Source: Desulfuromusa sp. (GTDB lineage Bacteria; Desulfobacterota; Desulfuromonadia; Desulfuromonadales; Geopsychrobacteraceae). Taken from it: a stretch of DNA of 6,232 nucleotides. Shown here in pieces: positions 1 through 6,232 of the stretch (its first letter is position 1; each line of letters begins with the position of its first letter). Position numbers and translations under genes: made by a program. The stretch covers positions 1-6,232 of the forward strand of contig JAUVCS010000057.1 in assembly GCA_030590745.1 (NCBI GenBank), given 5' to 3'. The notes under the pieces are model-generated. The model was not told the DNA's origin and did not search any database. It was given only the letters and a program-made list of their open reading frames with translations.

Positions 1-2049
1 ATTTTGATCAATATCAAACGACTCGGGATTCTTGGGATTATTTTTATCGGTTATTTCTATTTCAAGGCAATCGGCGATTCCTACGCTCTGGTTAATATGG
101 GGCTGATCTCTTTTGCTGCAGTCACCCAATTTGCGCCAGCCATCATTGGGGGTCTTTTCTGGAAAAGAGGCAATAGCAAAGCGGCCATTGCAGGGGTCAG
201 CTTTGGCTTCATCCTGTGGTTTTATACCCTGCTCATTCCATCATTTGTCCGCTCTGGTTGGCTCAACTCAGAAATCCTGAACAGCGGCCCGTATGGAATG
301 ACTCTCCTGAAACCTCTGGAGCTATTCGGTCTGAGCGGATTTGATATGTATACCCACTCTCTGCTCTGGAGTATGTTTTTCAACCTGGCAGCTTATTTAA
401 CCCTGTCTTTTTTTGCTAAACAAACTAAATCTGAGGCACTTCAAGCAGAAGCGTTTGTCGACATCTATCTGGATCAATCAATCCAACCGGAAAAATTAAC
501 CCGGATCAGTAAAGCACCAACTATCATGGAATTTGTTGAGCTGATGTCCAAGTTCATTGGAGAAGAAGCCGCTCAAGACGCCATAACTGAATATTTAAGT
601 CAGCAGGAAATCAGTGCCAAAGGTGGACTTTCCGACCACGAGATTCCAAACCTGAAAAGTTTTACCGAACGCACCCTGGCTGGTTACGTTGGCGCTGCAC
701 CAGCACGTATCATTCTGGAAAATTACCTCTCTGCGCGGGGCAGTGAGATGGAAGATGTCTTTGATATTTTTGGTACTGTCACCATCAGTAACGCGTCCAG
801 CCGGGAGCAATTGAGCGTGCTGTATGATGCCGCTCAAATTATTTCCAATGAAACAGACTTCCAGAAGACTCTCGACGGAATCCTTGAATTACTGGCTCAA
901 CAGTTTAAATTTGATCTCTGTGTTATCCGTTTTCTGGAACCAGAATCGATGACGTTGATCGTCAAAAGCCTGGTCGGGTCATCCACGGAGCATTTTGGTC
1001 AGTTTGAGCGTAATCTCAATATGGATACCTATATTGGTCAAACATTTTTAACCAGTACGACCACTGTCGTCAATGATGCTGATACCGTGGAGAAGCCAGT
1101 ATCGGCAGAAAACATCAAACGGGATGGAATTACCTGTCTCGCTCATACGCCGATTATCTTTGAAGGGGAGTCTATTGGCATTCTTTCCGCTTTTTCTAAA
1201 ACCGCAAAAGGGATTTTTACCCAGGAATTTATTGCCCTGTTTGAAAACCTGGCGGGTCAGGTCGGGATCGCCTGGCGTAACGATCAACAGTTACAAAAAC
1301 TGCTCCTGGGTCGTGAACAAGAGCGGGAGATGCAAATTGCCAGAGATATTCAAAAAGACCTTCTCCCAACCAACTTTCCCACCTCAGGAAAGATTGCCAT
1401 TGCAGGGCTCTGCGTCCCGGCTCACCAAGTGGGAGGCGATTATTACGATTATATTGAGCGTGACAACTCATGCTCCGACCTGATCATTGCTGACGTATCG
1501 GGACACAACATTGGTTCTGCACTGATTATGGCTGAAACACGGACCTTTATCCATGCGCGCATCCAAGATATCAAACAACCGGCCAAGATGTTACAGGCCC
1601 TTAACGGATACTTCCTCAAAGACCTTGACCGTTCAGAACTGTTTGTCACGATGTTCTATCTCCAATATAACCCCAAAAACCGTCGACTGATTTTCGCAAA
1701 TGCCGGACACAATACTCCCCTGCTGTGGAGAAAACAAAAACGGCAAATCGAAATTCTGGATGCTGAGGGTTTAATTTTCGGGATTAAAAAAGATATTGAT
1801 TTTGAACAAAAAGCGACCGACCTTGAACCGGGAGACATTCTGCTACTTTATACCGATGGAATCATTGAAGCTGAAAGTAGAGATAAGCTCTTTTTCGGCA
1901 TCGAGAGGCTCAGTAAAGTCCTTGAAGATTGTGATGATTTGAGTCCAAAAGAGTTGATCGACCAGATCATGACTCAAGGGCGAATTTTCACCGGAATGCG
2001 CCACTTTGAAGATGATGTTACCCTGGTTGCTATGAAGATTTTAGAATAA
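1..2049 (+). CDS. SLC5 symporter-like / STAC / GAF / PP2C (SpoIIE-type) phosphatase fusion, 5'-truncated
   Basis: Membrane-bound serine phosphatase that probably dephosphorylates the STAS protein encoded next. The frame is open to the left edge, so the true start is outside; the TTG at 4 is only the first start-like codon. Residues below count from it. Residues 5-138 hold about four hydrophobic helices (5-24, 29-53, 60-81, 118-138) resembling the last helices of SLC5/sodium:solute symporters, as in CbrA-like sensors. Residues 139-250 look like the STAC linker that follows such domains. A GAF-like domain spans about 270-430. The linker with EMQIARDIQ at 442-450 and LLP at 453-455 is typical of RsbU/SpoIIE phosphatases. 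PP2C metal motifs are intact: GGDYYD (D479), DVSGH (D497), YTDG (D618) and EDDVTL (D670/D671). SLC5-STAC proteins more usually end in a histidine kinase. Domain calls are by eye; the phosphatase is very secure, STAC less so. Whether the symporter part transports or only senses is unknown. Confidence 0.92.
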   Translation: MLINIKRLGILGIIFIGYFYFKAIGDSYALVNMGLISFAAVTQFAPAIIGGLFWKRGNSKAAIAGVSFGFILWFYTLLIPSFVRSGWLNSEILNSGPYGMTLLKPLELFGLSGFDMYTHSLLWSMFFNLAAYLTLSFFAKQTKSEALQAEAFVDIYLDQSIQPEKLTRISKAPTIMEFVELMSKFIGEEAAQDAITEYLSQQEISAKGGLSDHEIPNLKSFTERTLAGYVGAAPARIILENYLSARGSEMEDVFDIFGTVTISNASSREQLSVLYDAAQIISNETDFQKTLDGILELLAQQFKFDLCVIRFLEPESMTLIVKSLVGSSTEHFGQFERNLNMDTYIGQTFLTSTTTVVNDADTVEKPVSAENIKRDGITCLAHTPIIFEGESIGILSAFSKTAKGIFTQEFIALFENLAGQVGIAWRNDQQLQKLLLGREQEREMQIARDIQKDLLPTNFPTSGKIAIAGLCVPAHQVGGDYYDYIERDNSCSDLIIADVSGHNIGSALIMAETRTFIHARIQDIKQPAKMLQALNGYFLKDLDRSELFVTMFYLQYNPKNRRLIFANAGHNTPLLWRKQKRQIEILDAEGLIFGIKKDIDFEQKATDLEPGDILLLYTDGIIEAESRDKLFFGIERLSKVLEDCDDLSPKELIDQIMTQGRIFTGMRHFEDDVTLVAMKILE

Positions 2050-2134
2050 ATATCTGGCCAGCTGATAACTTGCTAACGGATTGCAAAATATTATCGGGAT
2101 TGATAGATTTAGTACCGCCACAGTGAAAATGAGG

Positions 2135-2140
2135 TATAAT
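2135..2140 (+). promoter_or_regulatory. candidate -10 box (TATAAT) for the STAS/kinase pair
   Basis: A perfect TATAAT lies 51 bp before the STAS start codon, inside the 142-bp gap after the phosphatase gene. No good TTGACA-like -35 is found at 16-19 bp spacing, and there is no TGn extension. It is therefore a weak or activator-dependent sigma-70 candidate. If used, transcription would start near 2147 and give a leader of about 45 nt. It would let the STAS and kinase genes be expressed apart from the phosphatase. Confidence 0.4.
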
Positions 2141-2176
2141 GAAGAGAGTCTGGAAATCTTATCACTACACTTATAA

Positions 2177-2184
2177 AGAAGGAG
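2177..2184 (+). promoter_or_regulatory. strong Shine-Dalgarno site for the STAS gene
   Basis: AGAAGGAG sits 7 nt before the ATG at 2192. This fixes the STAS start and contrasts with the weak site before the downstream kinase gene. Confidence 0.75.
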
Positions 2185-2191
2185 TATTTGG

Positions 2192-2527
2192 ATGCAGTTA
2201 AAAATGACCGAAGAGGGTGATATCGTCAGTCTGACCGTTGAAGAAGAACGAATGGACGCCCATAACAGTGGCGACCTAAAAGAGCAGATGTTGCAATTGT
2301 TTGATGAGGGAAAATGCAATCTGGTGATTGACCTGAATGCGGTTCGTTTTATCGATTCTTCCGGCCTTGGTGCTCTGGTTTCAGGTTTTAAAAATGCCAG
2401 TGCCCGCGAAGGAAACCTTAAACTCTGCTGCCTTCAACCTCAGGTTCGTTCAATGTTTGAATTGACCCGTCTCCATCGGGTTTTTGAAATTTTTGCCAAT
2501 TCGGAGGAAGCCCTCGATAGCTTCTAA
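2192..2527 (+). CDS. STAS-domain anti-sigma factor antagonist (SpoIIAA/RsbV type)
   Basis: Small cytoplasmic partner-switch protein of 111 residues, the usual length for single-domain SpoIIAA/RsbV proteins. The alternating beta/alpha STAS pattern runs the full length. The key motif is DSSGLG at 55-60, after the hydrophobic strand LVIDL (44-48) and RFI (52-54). By alignment with SpoIIAA, the phosphorylated serine is the second of the pair, S57. Unphosphorylated, it should bind the HATPase kinase encoded 45 bp downstream and release that kinase's target. Phosphorylated, it should let go. The upstream PP2C domain is the natural phosphatase. The ATG is supported by the strong ribosome site. No second domain is fused. 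The family assignment is secure; pairing with the neighbouring kinase and phosphatase is inferred from gene order. Confidence 0.93.
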   Translation: MQLKMTEEGDIVSLTVEEERMDAHNSGDLKEQMLQLFDEGKCNLVIDLNAVRFIDSSGLGALVSGFKNASAREGNLKLCCLQPQVRSMFELTRLHRVFEIFANSEEALDSF

Positions 2528-2572
2528 TTCAGTACCTAAACTTAGTCCTTAAACTTCTGCAGAAAGCAACTA

Positions 2573-2995
2573 ATGTCAAGACGGGTAAAGGTTGACATAA
2601 CGGTTCCAAATCAAACCAAATATCTAGGGGTGATCGGGCGGATCGGCGAGAGCATGGCCTATTCTCTGAAGGGGTATCAGGGGAACCGCCGGGAGCTGGC
2701 CTACCACCTTAATCTGGTATTAACCGAAGCGCTGGCAAATGCAATCTGTCATGCCAATAACTGTGATCCAGACAAAGATGTCAGGGTGCTCATCTCAGCC
2801 TCTGATCAAGACCTGACTATAAAGGTTTTTGATCAGGGGCAGGGTTTTGATATTGATGCCTTAGCTCAACATAAAGCCCACAAAAGTGCTGAAGGGGGAC
2901 GTGGAGTCCAGATCATTTTCAAGTTAATGGACCGGGTCAGATACCTCCATGAAGGGGATCGGAATGTTTTGGAAATGACTAAATATTTTCAGTAA
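2573..2995 (+). CDS. HATPase_c anti-sigma factor / serine kinase (RsbW/SpoIIAB type)
   Basis: Cytoplasmic GHKL-fold protein kinase of 140 residues, typical of RsbW/SpoIIAB. An N-box lies in LVLTEALANAICHA (E52, N56), followed by G1 DQGQG at 87-91 and a glycine-rich G2, EGGRG, at 107-111. No phosphoacceptor histidine domain is present, so it is not a two-component kinase. Expected role: phosphorylate S57 of the STAS protein upstream, and hold back a sigma factor or another effector when not bound to STAS. No such target is encoded in the window. The ATG at 2573 has only a weak purine stretch (AGAAAG, 2561-2566) as ribosome site, so this protein may be made at a lower level than the STAS protein. 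It probably shares the STAS transcript. The true partner could be a non-sigma protein, as in several proteobacterial switches. Confidence 0.92.
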   Translation: MSRRVKVDITVPNQTKYLGVIGRIGESMAYSLKGYQGNRRELAYHLNLVLTEALANAICHANNCDPDKDVRVLISASDQDLTIKVFDQGQGFDIDALAQHKAHKSAEGGRGVQIIFKLMDRVRYLHEGDRNVLEMTKYFQ

Positions 2996-3006
2996 TTTGC
3001 AGATCA

Positions 3007-3228
3007 TTAATGGACGTCATACTCTTTCAATTTGCGTCTGAGAGTAAGACGATTAATACCCAGGATATCCGCGGTAGAGGTTTTATTCTGACCTGATTGT
3101 TTATATACAGCTAAAATATGTTTTTTTTCGACCTCAGCAAGTGTCGCCATCTCACTGTTTATGACTGTTGCTTCAGAGCAACAACCAACCAGAGTTAAAT
3201 CCTCCGGAAAAATTGCCCCCCCCCGCAT
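3007..3228 (-). pseudogene. displaced C-terminal part of the response regulator: Fis-type helix-turn-helix (HTH_8)
   Basis: This frame continues the NtrC-type regulator after the G-tract frameshift. It reads AIFPEDLTLV, the usual segment after the AAA+ domain, then a Fis-family DNA-binding end: VEKKHILAVYKQSG, then ADILGINRLTLRRKLKEY. The matching pattern (AA..LGI.R.TL..KLK.Y) is the hallmark of NtrC-class C-termini. From the tract to the stop at 3007 it is about 69 residues. An ATG at 3228 would allow a separate 73-residue protein starting MRGG, but no convincing ribosome site precedes it. I therefore read it as the severed end of the regulator rather than an independent gene. With one G fewer in the tract it is in frame with the upstream part, for about 448 residues in total. 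Confidence 0.8.
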
Positions 3229-4354
3229 GCAGCAGGGTTACCCGTTCGATAACATTTTTTAGTTCTCTGACGTTGCCAGGCCAGTGATGTTTTTTCAGAC
3301 ATTCCAGCGCAGCGGGTGCAAATTCACAGTATTTACCCGGGCTATGCATTAAAAACTCCTTAAGAAAAAGGTTGGTCAGGAGTGGGATATCCTCAGGATG
3401 CTCCCGCAAGGGGGGGACATGGATGGGAAAAACGTTCAATCGATAAAACAGGTCTTCCCGAAATAATCCTGCGCTGATTCGATCCAGCAAGTTCCGGTTG
3501 GTTGCCGTAACAATACGCACATCAACATGAATCGTGTGCTGCCCTCCAATCCGAGTCACGGTCATATCTTCGAGCACCCGGAGTAATTTAGCTTGAAGTC
3601 CGGGTTCCATTTCAGCGATTTCATCCAAAAAAAGGGTCCCCTTATCGGCCAACTCAAAAAGACCTTTCTGCTGACGATCGGCATCAGTATATGCACCCTT
3701 TTCGTGACCAAAAAGCTCATTTTCTAACAAGGTTGCCGGTAATGCGGCACAATTGATTTTAAGGAGAGGCCCTTCGCGCCGGGCACTCTGATAATGGATG
3801 GCCTCTGCCACTAATTCCTTCCCGACACCACTTTCTCCAAGAATTAAAATTGTCGTTGTGTCTGCCTTTGCAACTAACATAATTTCTTGACGGATTTTCC
3901 TCAGCGCATTGGATTCTCCTTCCAGACGAGTCCAGGATCGCTTACTCCGCTGCTTTTCGCGCTGTCTGAAAGAGTTCACTTCCCCACGTAATTGTCGAGT
4001 ATCCATCGCTCTCTCAACAATCAGTTGCAGTTCATCAAGGTCAAATGGCTTGTTGATATAATCATAAGCTCCAAGTTTTAAAGCGTTAACCGCCGTTTGG
4101 ACCTCTGGAAATGCTGTGGCAACGATAACTAATAATGATTGTGGGTCAGAAATTTCTGAAAGCAGATCAAGGCCTGAGCCGTCAGGTAATTTCATATCCA
4201 GAATCATCAGATCAAAATCATGTCGATCTAATTCTTTCCGTGCGTGAAACAGGGTATCCGCACTGACTGCGATATAATTTTCCTGGCGAAAAAAATCTAC
4301 CAAGCTTTCACGCAGTATTTCTTCATCTTCAACAATCAAAATTCGCCCGCGCAT
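3173..4354 (-). CDS. NtrC-family sigma-54-dependent response regulator, REC-AAA+, frameshifted before its Fis domain
   Basis: Cytoplasmic transcription activator for RNA polymerase-sigma-54, presumably phosphorylated by the kinase encoded just upstream. The receiver domain (about 4-118) has acidic residues E9/D10, phosphoacceptor D53, T80 and K102. A linker follows, then the AAA+ domain (about 144-375). Its Walker A is GESGVGKE (173-180). The sigma-54 contact loop reads GAYTDA (220-225) instead of GAFTGA. Walker B is GTLFLDE (239-245), and likely arginine-finger residues R299 and R305 lie in FREDLFYR. HHWPGNVREL marks the end of the ATPase. The frame then enters a G9 tract, gains an unrelated 14-residue tail (GNFSGG onward) and stops at 3173, giving 393 residues and no DNA-binding domain. 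Removing one G restores a normal length of about 448. The ATG at 4354 is fixed by a strong ribosome site and overlaps the kinase gene by 19 bp. Confidence 0.9.
   Translation of the reverse strand: MRGRILIVEDEEILRESLVDFFRQENYIAVSADTLFHARKELDRHDFDLMILDMKLPDGSGLDLLSEISDPQSLLVIVATAFPEVQTAVNALKLGAYDYINKPFDLDELQLIVERAMDTRQLRGEVNSFRQREKQRSKRSWTRLEGESNALRKIRQEIMLVAKADTTTILILGESGVGKELVAEAIHYQSARREGPLLKINCAALPATLLENELFGHEKGAYTDADRQQKGLFELADKGTLFLDEIAEMEPGLQAKLLRVLEDMTVTRIGGQHTIHVDVRIVTATNRNLLDRISAGLFREDLFYRLNVFPIHVPPLREHPEDIPLLTNLFLKEFLMHSPGKYCEFAPAALECLKKHHWPGNVRELKNVIERVTLLHAGGGNFSGGFNSGWLLL
3216..3224 (-). repeat. homopolymer tract G9 (C9 on + strand) at the regulator frameshift
   Basis: Nine consecutive Gs on the coding strand lie exactly where the regulator changes frame. 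Eight or eleven would join the AAA+ frame to the Fis frame; nine gives a stop 14 codons later. Other long runs in the window stay in frame, namely T9 at 5103-5111, T8 at 3121-3128 and G7 at 3410-3416 (+ strand). Runs of this type are known both as slippage hot spots and as sequencing-error sites. Confidence 0.9.
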
Positions 4355-6232
4355 CCGCTACCTCCTTCAGGAAAATGGATGATCGCCTCAACCCCGCCAT
4401 GAGGTCGGTTTTTTAGACTGATCTCACCCTTCAGTTCTGATATCAACTGTTTCACAATGGCCAGTCCCAAACCGGTTCCATCCGTTTTACTTGTCACCAG
4501 CGGTTCAAAAAGCTGATCAATGATTTCTGCTGGCAACCCACAACCATTGTCACGCACCTTAATTTCAACCAGTCCCTCTGCTTGGCTGGTAAATACATCG
4601 ACCTGCCCATTTGCATCACATGCCTGTAAAGCGTTTAAAATCAAGTTCATAAAAATCTGGTGAAGATGCTGAGATTTTGAACAGACCAGTAACGGATCAG
4701 CTGGCAAATGTAACTGTAATTGGATTTTCATTCGATCTGCTTCTTCGCAAAGAATAAAAACAAGATCACGTAGAACCTGATTGACATCGGTTTGTTCCGG
4801 TTCAAAACTCTGTTGCGGTGCCAGATAACCTCTTAAATGTCCCAGAAAGTCTCCCAACCGATCTACCAGGGTCATCATTTTAGTTATATCGACTTGAAAC
4901 TGCGAATCAAGCTCCTCACGCCGTTGTAACATCTGCAATTTAACTCTCAATCCTGCCAGAGGATTACCTATTTCATGGGCCACCGTCGCTGATAACATTC
5001 CCAGAGAAGACAATCTGTTTGCCTGTAACAGCTGCTTTTCAAGCTTAACCATCAGTAATTTTGCAGCATCCGCCTCACCTTGAGTACGATTAAGATCTGT
5101 TATTTTTTTTTCAACTTCCTGCTTCAGATGAGTATTCCAACCAATGAGTTCCTCTTGAGCCTCTTTTTGCGCTTGCGCCATCTCATTCAGTGCAAGAGAC
5201 AGCTGTCCGAATTCATCTCGGCTGCTGATATTTGAGCGCACCTCAAAATTACCACCAGCAACTACATTGGCAAACCTGGACAAACGACGAATCGGCAAGC
5301 TGAAACTCCTGGCTGCAGCAATAGCCAGACCTGTCACCAAAAGTGCAAGTAAAACAAAAGAGAAGAGGAAGGTCTTTTTTAACCGGTTTATTTCAGTATA
5401 GAGATGTTTCTGTGGGTAAGTAATTGTCAGGTACCAAAGACGATCAAGACCGGCACTAACCGGAGTTATGGCCAACATGTCTGATCCTACTGCTGAGACT
5501 TTAACCCCTTCATCTGGATGGGGCAGCAACGGAAGGATGGAATCAAGCCTGTTCAGATCACTCGATTCAGCACTGCTGAAATGTGGACGACCAAGTTTAT
5601 TTTCCATTTTAACAAACTGACGCCCCTGATTTAATAATAAAACCCTGGTTTCATCCACAGAGACGAGATGTTTCAACGCTGAGAATAGTTTCTCGCCAAA
5701 AACATTAACAATAACCAGTCCTGTGGCTGACCCAGATTCATCCATTATCGGAGCGGCAACCCGAACAACCAACCTGTTGGGTACTTCGACCTGACCAAAT
5801 TCGACATTAAGATCCAAGTGGGACACATATGTTTCTTCAGCAGAACAATGGAAGGCCTCCTGAACGTAATAACGGTCACCCTTGTATTGCAATTCTGATT
5901 CAGGAACCAGAACCGGCTGACCACCAATATTGTTGATCCGCAGTTGCTCAAAACCATCTGCAGCGATAAAACGTATCTGATAATAATTCTTCTCAACCAT
6001 AATCGCAGCCAGAAACTCATTCTGAACTAAAGCCCACTGCTCAGTCTCCATATTATCATGCAGTCGGCGTTGTAAAAAACGGGCAAGAGAGCGGACATCT
6101 CTTTTCACCCCATCCAGATAATCTTCAATAGCACTGGCAGCCGTTGCAGCTTCAACCTGCAAACCTTGTGTAATCTGTGCCTGCAGGGCTTTTTCCATCC
6201 GGCTTAAAGAAAGATTGCCCAAAATCAATATC
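4336..6232 (-). CDS. membrane sensor histidine kinase (Cache-like sensor, HAMP, HisKA, HATPase_c), N-terminus cut by window edge
   Basis: Inner-membrane sensor kinase, probably phosphorylating D53 of the regulator encoded immediately after it. The frame is open to the right edge, so the first membrane helix and the start are missing; residues count from the start-like TTG at 6228. Residues about 15-270 form an extracytoplasmic sensor resembling a double Cache domain (for example APIMDESGSATGLVIVNV). A membrane helix spans about 284-308, then HAMP (about 309-360, with LPIRRL and DEFGQL) and a coiled-coil stretch (about 360-405). HisKA has VAHEIGNPL with phosphoacceptor H418. HATPase_c has N-box N532, G1 DNGCGLP (D560) and G2 DGTGLGLAIV (G584-L589). 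All catalytic boxes look intact. The ligand is unknown; Cache domains usually bind small molecules such as carboxylates or amino acids. Its stop lies within the start of the regulator gene, which suggests translational coupling. Confidence 0.93.
   Translation of the reverse strand, partial: ILILGNLSLSRMEKALQAQITQGLQVEAATAASAIEDYLDGVKRDVRSLARFLQRRLHDNMETEQWALVQNEFLAAIMVEKNYYQIRFIAADGFEQLRINNIGGQPVLVPESELQYKGDRYYVQEAFHCSAEETYVSHLDLNVEFGQVEVPNRLVVRVAAPIMDESGSATGLVIVNVFGEKLFSALKHLVSVDETRVLLLNQGRQFVKMENKLGRPHFSSAESSDLNRLDSILPLLPHPDEGVKVSAVGSDMLAITPVSAGLDRLWYLTITYPQKHLYTEINRLKKTFLFSFVLLALLVTGLAIAAARSFSLPIRRLSRFANVVAGGNFEVRSNISSRDEFGQLSLALNEMAQAQKEAQEELIGWNTHLKQEVEKKITDLNRTQGEADAAKLLMVKLEKQLLQANRLSSLGMLSATVAHEIGNPLAGLRVKLQMLQRREELDSQFQVDITKMMTLVDRLGDFLGHLRGYLAPQQSFEPEQTDVNQVLRDLVFILCEEADRMKIQLQLHLPADPLLVCSKSQHLHQIFMNLILNALQACDANGQVDVFTSQAEGLVEIKVRDNGCGLPAEIIDQLFEPLVTSKTDGTGLGLAIVKQLISELKGEISLKNRPHGGVEAIIHFPEGGSGCAGEF
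4360..4368 (-). promoter_or_regulatory. strong Shine-Dalgarno site for the response regulator, inside the kinase gene
   Basis: On the - strand the stretch reads GAAGGAGGT, near-perfect anti-16S complementarity, with the GGAGG core ending 6 nt before the ATG at 4354. It lies within the last codons of the histidine kinase gene. It fixes the regulator start and supports coupled, efficient translation. Confidence 0.8.

Noticed and set aside
1073..1483. 136-codon open frame overlapping the phosphatase gene on the same strand
   Set aside because: It lies wholly inside the well-supported GAF/PP2C coding sequence, has no recognisable domain and is a frame shadow.
1495..1512. GHN instead of GHG in the PP2C DVSGH motif
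   Set aside because: The residue after the histidine varies in SpoIIE-type phosphatases and all metal-binding aspartates are present, so it does not suggest inactivity.
2055..2073. TGGC followed by TTGC after the phosphatase gene, resembling a sigma-54 promoter
   Set aside because: The spacing between the GG and GC elements is about 4 bp too long for the strict -24/-12 geometry.
2064..2095. Imperfect inverted repeat (GATAA...TTGC / GCAA...TTATC) just after the phosphatase stop
   Set aside because: The stem is AT-rich with an internal loop and has no following T-run, so it is not a convincing terminator.
5103..5111. T9 run in the histidine kinase gene as a second phase-variable tract
   Set aside because: The reading frame is continuous across it and encodes a normal lysine-rich coiled-coil stretch, so nothing indicates switching.
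6221..6232. Short shared string (ATCAATATC) at both ends of the window, as a possible flanking repeat
   Set aside because: Nine bases is within chance, and each copy lies inside a coding frame with no transposon features.

Overview
The window looks like chromosomal signalling DNA from a Gram-negative, anaerobe-type proteobacterium. A Desulfuromonadales/Geobacter-like deltaproteobacterium (Desulfobacterota) is my best guess. This rests on gene style: a transporter-fused SpoIIE-type phosphatase, an Rsb-like partner-switch pair, and a Cache-HAMP histidine kinase with an NtrC-class sigma-54 activator. Base composition is moderate, a little under half G+C by eye. No marker gene fixes the taxon. 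No RNA gene, insertion sequence, CRISPR array or origin is seen.

Left half, + strand (1-2995): a three-gene partner-switching cassette. The first gene is cut by the left edge. It encodes the end of an SLC5/sodium:solute symporter-like membrane domain joined to a STAC-like linker, a GAF domain and a complete PP2C (SpoIIE/RsbU-type) phosphatase. After a 142-bp gap with a good -10 box come a single-domain STAS anti-sigma-factor antagonist and a small HATPase_c (RsbW/SpoIIAB-type) kinase. The expected logic is that the kinase phosphorylates the STAS protein on the DSSG serine and the membrane phosphatase removes that phosphate. A solute sensed or carried by the SLC5 domain, plus a GAF ligand, could therefore set how much kinase is free. 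No sigma factor or other kinase target lies in the window.

Right half, - strand (3007-6232): a convergent two-component operon. A membrane sensor histidine kinase (Cache-like sensor, HAMP, HisKA, HATPase_c), cut by the right edge, overlaps by 19 bp the start of an NtrC-family response regulator (REC-AAA+-Fis). The regulator is broken near its C-terminus by a frameshift exactly in a nine-base G tract (C9 on the + strand, 3216-3224). Receiver and ATPase domains lie in one frame, and the Fis-type helix-turn-helix continues in another. With eight Gs the gene would read through as about 448 residues. The cause may be a sequencing error, a phase-variable tract, transcriptional slippage or a real mutation.

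The two modules meet tail to tail with only 11 bp between stop codons and no recognisable terminator. The most notable points are the transporter-phosphatase fusion feeding a partner switch without a visible target, the homopolymer frameshift that separates the regulator from its DNA-binding domain, and the regulator's GAYTDA loop in place of GAFTGA.
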